This document shows, piece after piece, positions 36,491-48,380 of a stretch of 64,000 nt of DNA (the first letter of the stretch is position 1; the number at the start of each line of letters is the position of its first letter). This stretch comes from Apostichopus japonicus. Taxonomy: Eukaryota; Echinodermata; Holothuroidea; Aspidochirotida; Stichopodidae. The DNA is taken from the NCBI RefSeq assembly GCF_037975245.1, contig NC_092575.1:263001-327000 (forward strand), in the 5' to 3' direction. Under the pieces are notes generated by a model. That model was not told the origin of the DNA. It made no database searches and worked only from the letters and a program-made list of their open reading frames with translations. The position numbers and the translations under genes were made by a program.

Positions 36491-36813
36491 TTTCTGCCTC
36501 CAATTATACTAGAGACATCAAACTATGTGTTGACCTATCAAGGGCCATTCCGATATTATTAAGGAAATATTATGTTGAGACACTTATTGTAATTGGCCAT
36601 TTTCTTCTTCAATTTACTTTAGAATCCCAAAGAAAACTATAGAATTGATGATTGTGTAGCATCAATGTGACTCTTATTCACACATGTTTACAATATTTTG
36701 ATTTGAAATGAATTGAAGCATAAATATCTTTTATGTATCATGACCAATATCAATTACTTTCTACTCGTAGGGATTGTCACTATAGGAAGGGGAGAAAGGA
36801 AAGTCAAAGGACA

Positions 36814-39800
36814 ATGAGTTGGTTTCAACTGATAAAGAGAAGAGTGTTGACTTCCTCCAGTCAGAATCCAGTGCTGAGAACATTATTTACTCCTATCGTA
36901 AATGGCTCCAGAATAATTCACTTTAATTGGTCAAATAAGCCGCATATAGAAGTGTCAAAGAACACTACAAAGGAGATGAACGGTTCCAGAATGTTTTTTG
37001 AAGCATTTGCAGGTGTGAAGCTGTCTTCAAGATCATTCCATTACAGACTGAAATCATCATCTGCTATGCCAGATGTCATCCTCAGTGAGAAAGACAGAAT
37101 TACAGACCATAATAAAGAAGTGGATTTTTCAAGGCCAGAAATTATTTATGAAAAAAAGAGAACTGCAGAGTTATTGAGAGGTCTCCTGATTCTTCAGTTA
37201 TCTAGTTTTGATGCTTTTGTACAAAATTCAATGAAGGTGAGTTTCATCATATGCAAGTATGAACTCTTGGAACAAAATCCAAATGTATGACTATAGGATT
37301 GTTCCTGTATAATGAGATTGACAGACTTTCACCTTCCTGTGTGTTTGACAGCTGTACATACATTGGTAGCATATCCATGACAATATATGAAATCTGTAAA
37401 CACAGTTTCTAGTAACTCAGCTATATATTTCCTGCGGCACTAGCTCATGTGACACGACATATTGACATCACCTTATCTTATCAATTGTATGGTAATATTG
37501 ATGTGCAGTTAGTTTGGCATTAGCTTTGATCACGTTCCAATTAACTTAATGGTTCATATTATACTGTACAGTATTTAGAGGATATATACTCAGCGAGACA
37601 GACACCTGGTATTGATTCAAATATTGATTCATACAGTAAAGTATTATGAGGAGATAGATTACATGGTGTCAATTCCAAGGGTTCATATTGCACAGTAATA
37701 TTTAGAGTATAACTGTACAGAGCACAGGAAGACAGGTACATGTATGATGTGAATTCAAATGGTCCATATTGCCCTGTATCTTTTACAGGAATACACAGGA
37801 TCAATTCCAATGGTAGTTTATATCATACTATATCATATCATACTATATATCATAGTATATATTTAGAGGACATACACAGGGGACAATACACAGTATCAAT
37901 TCCAATGGTAGTTTATATATAGTACTATATATTTAGAGGATATACACATGAAGACATAATGCATGTTATCAATTCCAATGCTACTTATTTTACTGTGTAT
38001 TTTAGAGGACATGCACAGGGAGACAGAATACACAGTATCAATTCCTATGGTACATATTGAACTGTATATTTAGAGGACACACATAGGGAGACAATGCACA
38101 TTACAATTCCAATGGTACATATTGTATACTTTAAAGGACATACACAGGGAGACAGAATACACACTGGTATCAATTCTAATGGTAGTTTATATTGTACTGT
38201 ATTAGAGGATATGCACAGGGAGACATAATGCATGTTATCAATTCCAGTGGCTCGTATTGAACTGTATTTAGAGGATATATACACAGGGAAACAGAATATT
38301 TGGTATCATTTCCAGTTGTTTGTAATCTATTGCTTTTAGAGGATATACACAGTGAGATAGAATTTGCAATCATTCATATGTTACTGTAATGTATGTAACT
38401 GTATTTGGACTCATCTATCATTCTTTGTAACATATTGTAGCTGATGACTCTAGGACAATCGTTCCTTGGGCAGAGACTCTTCAATTGGCTCATGCGGAGG
38501 ACATTCTTTGGACAATTTGCTATTGAACAACGCCAAGAAGAGATACTGACTGAAAAACAGAGACTAGAAGAATGTGGAATAGCTTCTATATTTGCAATGA
38601 CTGCTGAAGAGGATGTTGGTGAAGATTCTGACCAGTGAGAATAACGTCCATGGCATGTCTTTTACTAATAAACCACCATTTAATCTGCACTCAAAATATA
38701 GCAAATTAAGATATGAATTTTTCTTGCTATTTATGTCATGGATGCAATGGGATCTCTTTTATGAAGGGATTCCTGGTTTTCATTAGTTAAGTCGGTTTTA
38801 AGTCAAGTAAAATGATAAGTAACAAGTAAGAATGCAGAAGTATGCTCTTGATGATCAAACTTCTTGCAAAATTGAATAAGAAGAACTCAGATTGTTTTAC
38901 TTGAACTTATGAGAATGAGAAGTACAGTTAACAGCATATGGTTAGAGTTTTCATTGGCCATTATACTACCTATCACTTTATATACCATTTGACCTCCATT
39001 TGACCTCCATTTGACCTCCATTTGACCTAGAATTTGTTTGTTTGCTTTGTGTGGTTCTGGAGTAGTTTCAATGAAGATCGATACGACAGGAACCTGGAAT
39101 CAATGTTACTCTGCTTGGAGATGACTGACCAGATGTGTCAAATGGTAACCAGGCCAAAACTGACTCAACTTAAAGTCTCATCCTATGTGAAAGCAGATGT
39201 GTTGGTAAGTTGGAAGTGGCATGTAGTGCAAATAGTAATTATAATATCTGGAATCAATGTTACTCTGCTTGGAGATGACTGACCAGATGTGTCAAATGGT
39301 AACCAGGCCAAAACTGACTCAACTTAAAGTCTCATCCTATGTGAAAGCAGATGTGTTGGTAAGTTGGAAGTGGCATGTAGTGTAAATAGTAATTATAATA
39401 TCTGGAATCAATGTTACTCTGCTTGGAGATGACTGACCGGATGTGTCAAATGGTAACCAGGCCAAAACTGACTCAACTTAAAGTCTCTTCCTATGTGAAA
39501 GCAGATGTGTTGGTAAGTTGGAAGTGGCATGTAGTGTAAATAGTAATTATAATATCTGGAATCAATGTTACTCTGCTTGGATATGACTGACCGGATGTGT
39601 CAAATGGTAACCAGACCAAAACTGACTCAACTGAAAGTCTCATCCTATGTGAAAGCAGATGTGTTGGTAAGTTGGAAGTGGCATGTAGTATAAATAGTAA
39701 TTATAATATCTGGAATCAATGTTACTCTGCTTGGAGATGACTGACCGGATGTGTCAAATGGTAACCAGACCAAAACTGACTCAACTTAAAGTCTCATCCT

Positions 39801-42800
39801 ATGTGAAAGCAGATGTGTTGGTAAGTTGGAAGTGGCATGTAGTGCAAATAGTAATTATAATATCGTTACAGAACTTTAGTCTTAGTAAGATCCTGTTCAA
39901 AAGTAGATTGGCACAAAAATGGAGAAAACTAATTTTTTAGAGACACTGATTAATTAGTAAATGAAACATGTTTATTACTGAAAGTGAAAAAGCCAGGCTA
40001 TATAACGTAGAGAATCATTTGATCAACAGTTGTTCCTACTCCCAAGTAGTTAATTCTAATCATTTTGTATTGTCGTTAATTCTAATCATTTTTGTATTGT
40101 CTTTAGCCTACAAGTAAGCAATTTTCTTTGATTTGTTTGAAGTACCTTCCTATAAGATATACATGTTCTCTCTAAACTTTCTTTGAAAGTTGAATCTATG
40201 AATCCCTTGAATATATTGCTTTAATTGTTAAATAAAATGTTTTGAGTGAATAAATTGCCAATAACGATTAGTCTAAGCTGGTCAAATTTGACTTTCAGTA
40301 CAGTATAGATAGAGGTAGGTATATATGTGCCAAGTTGTCATGAACTCTGTTCCAAATAGTTCTCCAAAAGGTTATGGGTATGCAGGACCACAATACTACT
40401 GTACAGGGTAGTTGGTCAGAATAAATGAAATTAAACTATGGCTGAGTTTCTCTGGCATGCTAAATCTTTATTTGTGGAGCTGATATTCAGCCCAAGGCCT
40501 TCATGACAGGTTCCTTTTGCGGTTTGCGAGCTCTTGGTTCAGTTGCTAGTGCTTCCTGTAGACCAAGAATCAAGCTATGTTTGGGTAACGTAGCGTGTTA
40601 AGAGAAGGACATCTCCAAAACAATATTGTAATAGTTCATTCAATCAATCTTTATCTAAACATAGAATGGGCACAAAACATTAACTTTAAGGTGTTGGTAT
40701 GTTACAGAGAATTGATTTCTGTTGTAAAAATGAATTAAATTATTCAGGGCTGATAGCCAGATGGTTCCTTTGTAGGAATCAAAACTTCTGTAGCATGATT
40801 CTATTGTTTGTCCAGACAAAACCTTAAGGTTGCCTTAGTTTAGTTGAATCTGGTGGGTGAGGAATATTGTTGATGTATTTGTAATGATAACTACTAGTGA
40901 AACTTCACAAACTGCTTAAAGCTTCTATACTTAAAGAGAACAGAGTCTGTACATAAGACAAACATATAAATGTGCTGAGTGGGTTGAAAACAGTTACATT
41001 AACTTAGGCTAGGGTCCTTATTGATATGGATTAGTAACATTGGAAATAAAGAATGCAGCAGATGTTGATATCATGTTATTTTCAATAGTAAGTAATAGCA
41101 TAGCCATTCAAGTACATACAATTTACCAGCACCTCCAACTTTGATATGACACGTTTACAATTTGTAAATTTATTTGGCAGGCAAAGGTTTCTGAAGTTCT
41201 TGGACAACTAAATGGAGATTTGATGATACCTGGCAATGCTGTGAGTCTGGAAAATTTTGCTCAGGGTCTGCATGGAAAGATGCAGGTAGGTAGTGTAGCT
41301 GATAAAATATTGATATCACACTTAGACGTATGACACAATAACATCTCCAAGCTGGAATGCATCAAAGAGTGTGTCATGCTTCCAGTTTTCACAACTTGAT
41401 TCTGTTATGTGGAATGTTAAGTGTGTAAACATATCCACATTAGAATGTAAATTGTTGTTGCATGGCCTGTATAGGTACTTGCAGTCTAGTTATTGGAAAT
41501 ATTAAATTTTATGTAATGGAATATTATTCAAAGGTTAAAACCTCTCACTTCAAAATTAAGTGTAACCTTGCTGCAGTATGTTTCCTAATGAGTAACATTA
41601 GAGAACTATGGAAAACAGGCTCTAACACAGGATTCCAATTTGCATATGAATGTTTGGATCAAATTTATAAACATCCAGTTATTTCTGTAGGGAGAATTCT
41701 TTGCAACAAAATTCTGTCCTTACTGCTTCCTTGCTGAAGGCATAATTAGATAATAAATGCAGTACTTGCATGTGGTTGCATGGGTTAATGTTTCGTGTGT
41801 ATACATGTGTATGTTACTCTTTGTCTTTTAAACACAATAGCAGGATGGTTGACCCTCATATGTTGCATATTGATGAGCCTAAGGCACTGTAAGTTCTAAT
41901 ACTATTTTTGATGGAAGTCAAAGTTCAGCTGAGGTGCACAGAGGTCAAAGTCCAAAAACTGATTAACTTTGTAAATGCTGAAACTAAAAGCTTTATGTTA
42001 ACATGCTTCTTGAAATGAATCGTTTGTAGGAAATTTGCTAGGTTAGTATGTACCTTTCATAGTGCATACAAAAGCCCTGTTATTTTCTATGGAGGTTCAA
42101 AAGGCATTTGTGGTGAACAGAGCTCAAACGACTAAAATCAACCGTGATTAAACTTGACATGTTTGTCTGTAAGAACCTTACTGATCACTTGAAGTCAACA
42201 TTGGTCAAAACTTTATAAATTGTTTACAATGTTACTAATGAATGTTCTCATAAAAAATGTGGTAAGAAATCTTGTTGACTTTAAGATACTGGTCATGACA
42301 GTCTAGTATGCAGATTAAGTTTGTTGTAACTGATGTAAAATAATCAAATTATATACACTTCTTTTTTTTTGCTTCAGAATATTCCTGAACTTTCGGAAGC
42401 AGAAATGAAGCATATACGACGCGCTATGTTACGTCTCGATGCCATTGCACAGGTAAGTTTCGATTGGTTCAGCTATTGTCTTTGTACAGGTTTACACATC
42501 TAGGTTAATGAACATACCAGTACAGTTTAACATGATAGTGCTAATTAAGAATGGGCAGATTTACAGCAGCAATCTGTAGTTTTGACTACAAAGCGAATAC
42601 TTGGTTACAACTCCTAGCACTGGTGCACGGCATCTCTATAAGCCTTATGAGAACAATAATATCTGTTTTAATAAATTGATATGAATCTCAAACCCTTTTA
42701 TCATATCTGTTTATCTGTAGGGTAATAAATTAATTCTACCCCACATAGATTTGTGTTGTGCAGTGTCTGACAATGGCAAGGATATGTAATAACAATATGT

Positions 42801-45800
42801 TAGAAGGCAAAGCTATTATCTTGTTAAACAGATCAGATTAATACAGAGAGTCTGCAACACACTTGCCAGTCAGTCTGTGGATACTAAAAATATGTTTTAA
42901 TGCCGTAGTGTTAATTGAATGAAATAGAGAAGGGTACAGCTGTTTGCACATAAAATTAGCTGGCATTGTGTTACAAACTCCCAAACAATTATTAGTAACA
43001 CTGGATAAGTGTGGGTATCATTCAAACCAAACGTAAAAATCTTTGATGGTTATTAGTGAGAAGGTCTCACCTTTTGTTAACATTTCAGCTCCAGTCAGGA
43101 TCTCTAATGATTTTTTGAGAGCGTGGTGGCCAATTGGCTAAGGCATAGGACTCGTGATCCAAGGATTGCTGGTTCGATTCCTGCCTAGTTCATTACGTTG
43201 TGTCCTTTGGCAAGATGCTTTATCTCACTTGCCTCTCTCCACCCAGGGGTTAAATGGGTACCTGTGAGGTAACTTGTCATTTGGCGCAGTATATAACTGC
43301 TGCCGACTGGAGGGATTGTCTCTGGGACAGGTTATCATTTACCAGGGGTAATATAACATCTGTAAAGCGCTTTGAGACCTATCGCTGGTATAAAGCGCTA
43401 TATTAAAAGCAAATATTATTAAATATTATTATGCTAATCCAAGACTTTACTTCTTTGTTTTTTAAGCAGAAAGCTTCTGACAAAAATATTCATATACTGG
43501 TGGACGCAGAGAAGGTGAACATTAACCCCAGCTTGAGCCTTATCGCCATGGCAATGATGAAGAAGTTTAATGTTAGGAAAGCAGTAACCTGGAACACATA
43601 TCAGTGTTATCTGAAAGTAAGATTCAAAATCATGAATCTGTAGTTGAGATTTTGTTGAGGGACGTTACTTAAAATGATACAAGTTTCCAATGTTGCTTAC
43701 ATCTGTTTGTGCAATTTGTAACTTGTGAAATAATGTAAATTAGTCTGTCAGAGGTAGGGAAAAGTGTATGTGTTAGTCATTAGAATGCATATAAAATAAT
43801 CAAGTATAGCATCCTAGAGGTTCATTCCTCAGCCACATACAGTAAGGTAGGGTTTGCCTATCCAGTATCATGCCAGGCAGTACTTGTGCTGTTTGTTGTT
43901 GAAGAGAGAATTGCCAAATAGATTGGTAATGAGGTTGCCACGTGATGTGGGATTTTAGTGCTATTGCATCAACACACTGGGGATTAGTGGTTATTATCAT
44001 TACTCATAATTGTTAACACTGCTCATTCTTTTGCAATTTTTTACAAGCAGTTTGGTACAATTTTGGACAAAAAGTATTTATAGAATAAAAGTAACAAAGG
44101 GTAGTCTGAAATGCTTTATTCCAATATAGCAGACGGATGTTTGGTTAGTGTCTCCTGCAAATCTCACTTGTGTTGAAGATTAGAGATGTGTGGTTAATTG
44201 TGAAGAGAGATTTAATTTTCAAGGAAGTATGTCTTTTAACACATAATCCCATCAATTGACCTTCCCTATATTCATAAGGTTGTCTCTGTGGATATGTCCT
44301 ATGGATTATTTTCAATCTTGTTTGCAGGACACAGAGACGTGCTTGCTCAGACACGCTCAACTTGCTGATAAAGAGGGCATTTGCTTTGGTGTCAAGCTGG
44401 TTCGTGGTGCCTATATGGATGGAGAGAAGATTAATGCTGAACGAGATGGACTCCCAGGTAAGATCTGCCTTTCACCAATGTATAATAAAGGTGACAGCTT
44501 CATACAGGGGTTGAGTATAGTGTGTAGAGCTTTCAAGACATCACAGTGTATGTACCTGAAAATAACGGATTGCATTCATTACTTTTAGAAGAGAATATTT
44601 CATATATCCAGAAGGGACCATTCATTGATTCCGATATATAATTTGAATAATTTAATTGATAGAGATGCAATTAATTTTATTTGTGTAAATTTTCTTCAAA
44701 ACACTTTCAAATCAAGTTACTTTTGATACAAGGTGATAAAATGTTCAGGATATTATTTAATGCACAGCTAGGAAGTGACTGAATTTGAAGATGTATCACT
44801 GTCACTAACCAACAATGTGACTCTCATACTATGATCCTTGTGACAATGCTATACAGATTGAACACATTTCAGCCAGAATAATGTTTCCTTAGTTTATAAG
44901 TTGAGTGACTGCATCATTGCTGCTCTAGTTGTACAGTATCTGTCACAAACAGTTTATTTTTTGCATGTCTTTCTTGATCTTTAGAAAAGGGAACTCCCCT
45001 CTAATCGTTTAATTTTTTTTTTTTTTTTTTTTTGCAGTGCCCATTCATGATTCCTATGAAGCCACAAACATCATGTACGATGCTATGGTTGAGTTTCTAA
45101 TGCACCGCTGTGTAGTGCGGCCAAACATGCTAGAAACAAGATTCATCATAGCCACGCACAATGAAGAATCAATTCTCAAAGCTATTTGCCTGTAAGTATA
45201 ACAAGTAAGCAAAGAATGGAATAACTAAAATAGTCTGTTAGATCATGTCTTATATGTTGAAGCACAATAATGGCTTGTACTTACTTGATCAGAACTAGGT
45301 GTGCAGTCATCACCAAGCATTTTCATGCTCTCACACTATTATCACAGGGGATCCTTTTTCCAGTTATAATCCAGGATGATTAAGTCCTACCTGTTGGTTC
45401 ACCTTTCCAGCTAAGCTAGTGTTTAACTAATTAATTGTATTAGTCATTACACTTACATGATTAAACTGAGACATCTTCCTAGGTTTTATTGATTCCAATG
45501 TACTAAGTATTGGTCATTGCACTTACATGACTAACCTGAGACATCTTCCTAGGTTTTATTAATTCCAATGTACTAAGTATTGGTCATTGCACATGACTAA
45601 ACTGAGACATCTTCCTAGGTTTTATTGATTCCAATGTACTAAGTATTGGTCATTGCACTTACATGACTAAACTGAGACATCTTCCTAGGTTTTATTGATT
45701 CCAATGTACTAAGTATTGGTCATTGCACATGACTAAACTGAGACATCTTCCTAGGTTTTATTGATTCCAATGTACTAACTATTGGTCATTGCACTTACAT

Positions 45801-47219
45801 GACTAAACTGAGACATCTTCCTAGGTTTTATTGATTCCAATGTACTAAGTATTGGTCATTGCACTTACATGACTAAACTGAGACATCTTCCTAGGTTTTA
45901 TTGATTCCAATGTACTAAGTATTGGTCATTGCACATGACTAAACTGAGACATCTTCCTAGTTTTTATTGATTCCAGTGAAAGAAGTTAGATGTAGAGACA
46001 GCATATCAAACCATAAAGAAATCCAATTGCTTGAATACAAACACATTGTTGTGTTTGCTACAGAAGGTAACCATTGTTTCTATCATTTACAGAATGAAGG
46101 AACTAGGTGTGTCTTCTGCCTGTGATAAAGTTACCTTTGGTCAGCTCTATGGAATGTGTGACCATGTATCCTATGCTCTCGGTAAGTAGTTTGTACATCA
46201 AAATATGTGTTAGAAATGCTATCTGTATGATATGAAATATACCTTCAAAGAAGGATTCATTGGAATAATTGGAAGTACCTGTAATTGCCTGTAACGTATG
46301 TTGACTTCATTATTTCTTGATCAAGTCATTATGTATTATGTACAGCAACTTGAATGATTAGACCATATCACTTTAATATTGCTTCGAAATATGCTGGAAA
46401 GTCCAAGAATGGTCAGTAAGCACTTGTCAAATTTGTTTGCTAAAATTTGGTTTTAAATTCGGCAACCTTGTATAAACCAGCTAGGAATGAGTGTTTTCCT
46501 TTCTGATAAATAATCTAAAGTCAGTTTTGAAAACACACTATCTCTACACAAATCCATCTGTGCATGTTACGGCTCTGGGGCAACTGGTAGACACACAAAC
46601 ATGCAACATATTTGTACTGAAAGGGATGTTGTTGTTATCAGCTAAACAAGTAAATTGAGCCCAGAACATTTACATAACTCACTAATGTAGATAAGAAACA
46701 CTAATGTTCTAAGAATGGAACCTTGAGGTACTCTATGGTTTATAGCTTGAGCTGTGATAACTTGATGATTCATGCCTACCTCTTCATTTCCATTTAATTA
46801 ATAGCAAGTTACAAAGTTGACACCTTCATGCATTTCTGGTTTCTATGATGTCACACAGTTTGTTACACATTAGCTTTGCAAGAACCTTGAAATGATGGGG
46901 ATCACAAACCCCTCAGTAATGACCAGATTATTCTCCTTATGAGATGATTTGCAGTTCATACCATGGATTAACTTCTTGTAGAAATAGAAGTAGGAACATA
47001 CACAATAACCTGTCTGTTAATTTCATATATTTCATACCACTGGATTTCCTTTGGACAGGTCAATCTGGGTATCCTGTTTACAAGTCTATCGTTGTAGGAC
47101 CAGTTGAAGATGTCCTTGTGTACCTGTTAAGAAGAGCTCAGGAGAATAATACAGTCTTCCATCGGCTTCAGAAAGAAAAGAACTTACTGAAACAAGAAAT
47201 ATTGAGAAGAATGTCATAA
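36814..47219 (+). CDS. PRODH2: Hydroxyproline dehydrogenase (PRODH2-type proline dehydrogenase), mitochondrial
   Basis: Coding exons: 36814-37236, 38441-38634, 39066-39204, 41181-41285, 42378-42452, 43470-43616, 44328-44457, 45038-45191, 46093-46181, 47059-47219. Phases agree throughout; 538 residues. FAD-dependent oxidation of the imino-acid ring in the mitochondrial matrix is the family reaction. Visible landmarks: Arg-rich start (MSWFQLIKRRVL) fitting a targeting peptide; LVDAE 322-326; WNTYQ 353-357; FGVKLVRGAY 381-390; HNEES 445-449; YLLRRAQEN 507-515 (Y-x2-RR-x2-E substrate-binding helix). Position 495 is Ser in YKSI; proline-specific enzymes have Tyr here, PRODH2 has Ser. Together with WNTYQ and RRAQEN this favours PRODH2 over PRODH. 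The ATG at 36814 is chosen because a good acceptor ends at 36769; an upstream in-frame ATG at 36733 lies before it. Intron 3 contains four partial copies of exon 3. Confidence 0.92.
37560..38400 (+). repeat. ~60-75-bp imperfect tandem repeat in PRODH2 intron 1
   Basis: About a dozen degenerate units contain AGAGGACATACACAGGGAGAC and ATCAATTCCAATGGTA. They stop about 40 bp before the exon at 38441. Confidence 0.85.
39094..39863 (+). repeat. Exon-derived minisatellite: five 154-bp copies of the end of PRODH2 exon 3
   Basis: Starts of the unit (CTGGAATCAATGTTACTCTG) fall at 39094, 39248, 39402, 39556 and 39710, exactly 154 bp apart. Each unit contains the last 111 bp of coding exon 3, its donor (TTG|GTAAGT) and 43 bp of intron. 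Only the first copy is preceded by the real acceptor at 39065 and the first 28 bp of the exon. The extra copies lack an acceptor at the junction, so they should be intronic, but each keeps a consensus donor. Confidence 0.95.
43117..43431 (+). mobile_element. tRNA-derived SINE in PRODH2 intron 5
   Basis: The tRNA-like head (GAGCGTGGTGGCCAATTGGC, B-box GGTTCGATTCC) is followed by a body and a 3' domain TAAAGCGCTTTGAGACC...TATAAAGCGCTATATTAAAAGC that is common in SINEs of marine animals, then an ATT-rich tail. It lies in sense orientation about 40 bp before the exon at 43470. Confidence 0.85.
45424..45976 (+). repeat. 64/70-bp minisatellite in PRODH2 intron 8
   Basis: About eight units contain TTGGTCATTGCAC(TTAC)ATGAC, CTGAGACATCTTCCTAGG and TTTTATTGATTCCAATGTAC. 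Units come in two lengths that differ by presence of TTACA-like bases, giving a mixed array. Confidence 0.92.
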
Positions 47220-47310
47220 AATCATTCACCTCTGTCAGCAAATATAGTCTACGTGGGAAAGCTGTGCAGGATGCTCTCGTTGAATGATCCCCTCACCTAA
47301 GAATAATTGT

Positions 47311-48380
47311 CTCTAGTATGAATAAAGAGCTGACCATGTACGGTCTAGTGTGAATAAAGAGCTGACCATGTACAGTCTGTAGTGTGAATATAGGGCTGAC
47401 CAGATACAATCTAGTGTGAATAAAGAGCTGACCATGTACAGTTTGTAGTATAAATAAAGAGCTGACCATGTACGGTCTGTAGTGTGAATAAAGAGCTGAT
47501 CATGTACAGTCTGTAGTGTGAATAAAGAGCTGCCCATGTACAGTTTGTAGTATAAATAAAGAGCTGACCATGTACAGTCTAGTGTGAATAAAGAGCTGAC
47601 CATGTACGGTCTGTAGTGTGAATAAAGAGCTGACCATATACAATCTAGTGTGAATAAAGAGCTGACCATGTGCGGTCTGTAGTGTGAATAAAGAGCTGAC
47701 CATGTACGGTCTGTAGTGTGAATAAAGAGCTGACCATGTGCGGTCTGTAGTGTGAATAAAGAGCTGCCCATGTGCGGTCTGTAGTGTGAATAAAGAGCTG
47801 ACCATGTACTGTCTGTAATGTGAATAAAGAGCTGACCATGTACGGTCTGTAGTGTGAATAAAGAGCTGACCATGTACGGTCTGTAGTGTGAATAAAGAGC
47901 TGACCATGTACGGTCTGTAGTGTGAATAAAGAGCTGCCCATGTGCGGTCTGTAGTGTGAATAAAGAGCTGACCATGTACTGTCTGTAATGTGAATAAAGA
48001 GCTGACCATGTACGGTCTGTAGTGTGAATAAAGAGCTGACCATGTACGGTCTGTAGTGTGAATAAAGAGCTGACCATGTACGGTCTGTAGTGTGAATAAA
48101 GAGCTGACCATGTACGGTCTGTAGTGTGAATAAAGAGCTGACCATGTACGGTCTGTAGTGTGAATAAAGAGCTGACCATGTACGGTCTGTAGTGTGAATA
48201 AAGAGCTGCCCATGTGCGGTCTGTAGTGTGAATAAAGAGCTGACCATGTACTGTCTGTAATGTGAATAAAGAGCTGACCATGTACGGTCTGTAGTGTGAA
48301 TAAAGAGCTGACCATGTACGGTCTGTAGTGTGAATAAAGAGCTGACCATATACAATCTAGTGTGAATAAAGAGCTGACCA
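47311..48380 (+). repeat. 34-bp satellite with an AATAAA in each unit, immediately 3' of PRODH2
   Basis: About 31 units of GAATAAAGAGCTGACCATGT plus ACGGTCTGTAGTGT begin 102 bp after the PRODH2 stop. Nearly every unit has a canonical AATAAA followed by a TG-rich stretch. The same array resumes at 50627-50641 and 50995-51070, either side of two inserted elements. All three minus frames stay open because no unit has a stop in them and 34 is not a multiple of three; these long frames are artefacts. Confidence 0.95.
47321..47326 (+). terminator. Likely first polyadenylation signal of PRODH2
   Basis: AATAAA, 102 bp after the stop codon, is the first hexamer of the satellite array. Spacing and a downstream TG-rich segment fit a functional signal, but no transcript evidence is available. 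Confidence 0.55.

Noticed and set aside
39248..39863. Extra coding exons of PRODH2
   Set aside because: The duplicated units have no acceptor at their start, and the gene joins in frame without them.
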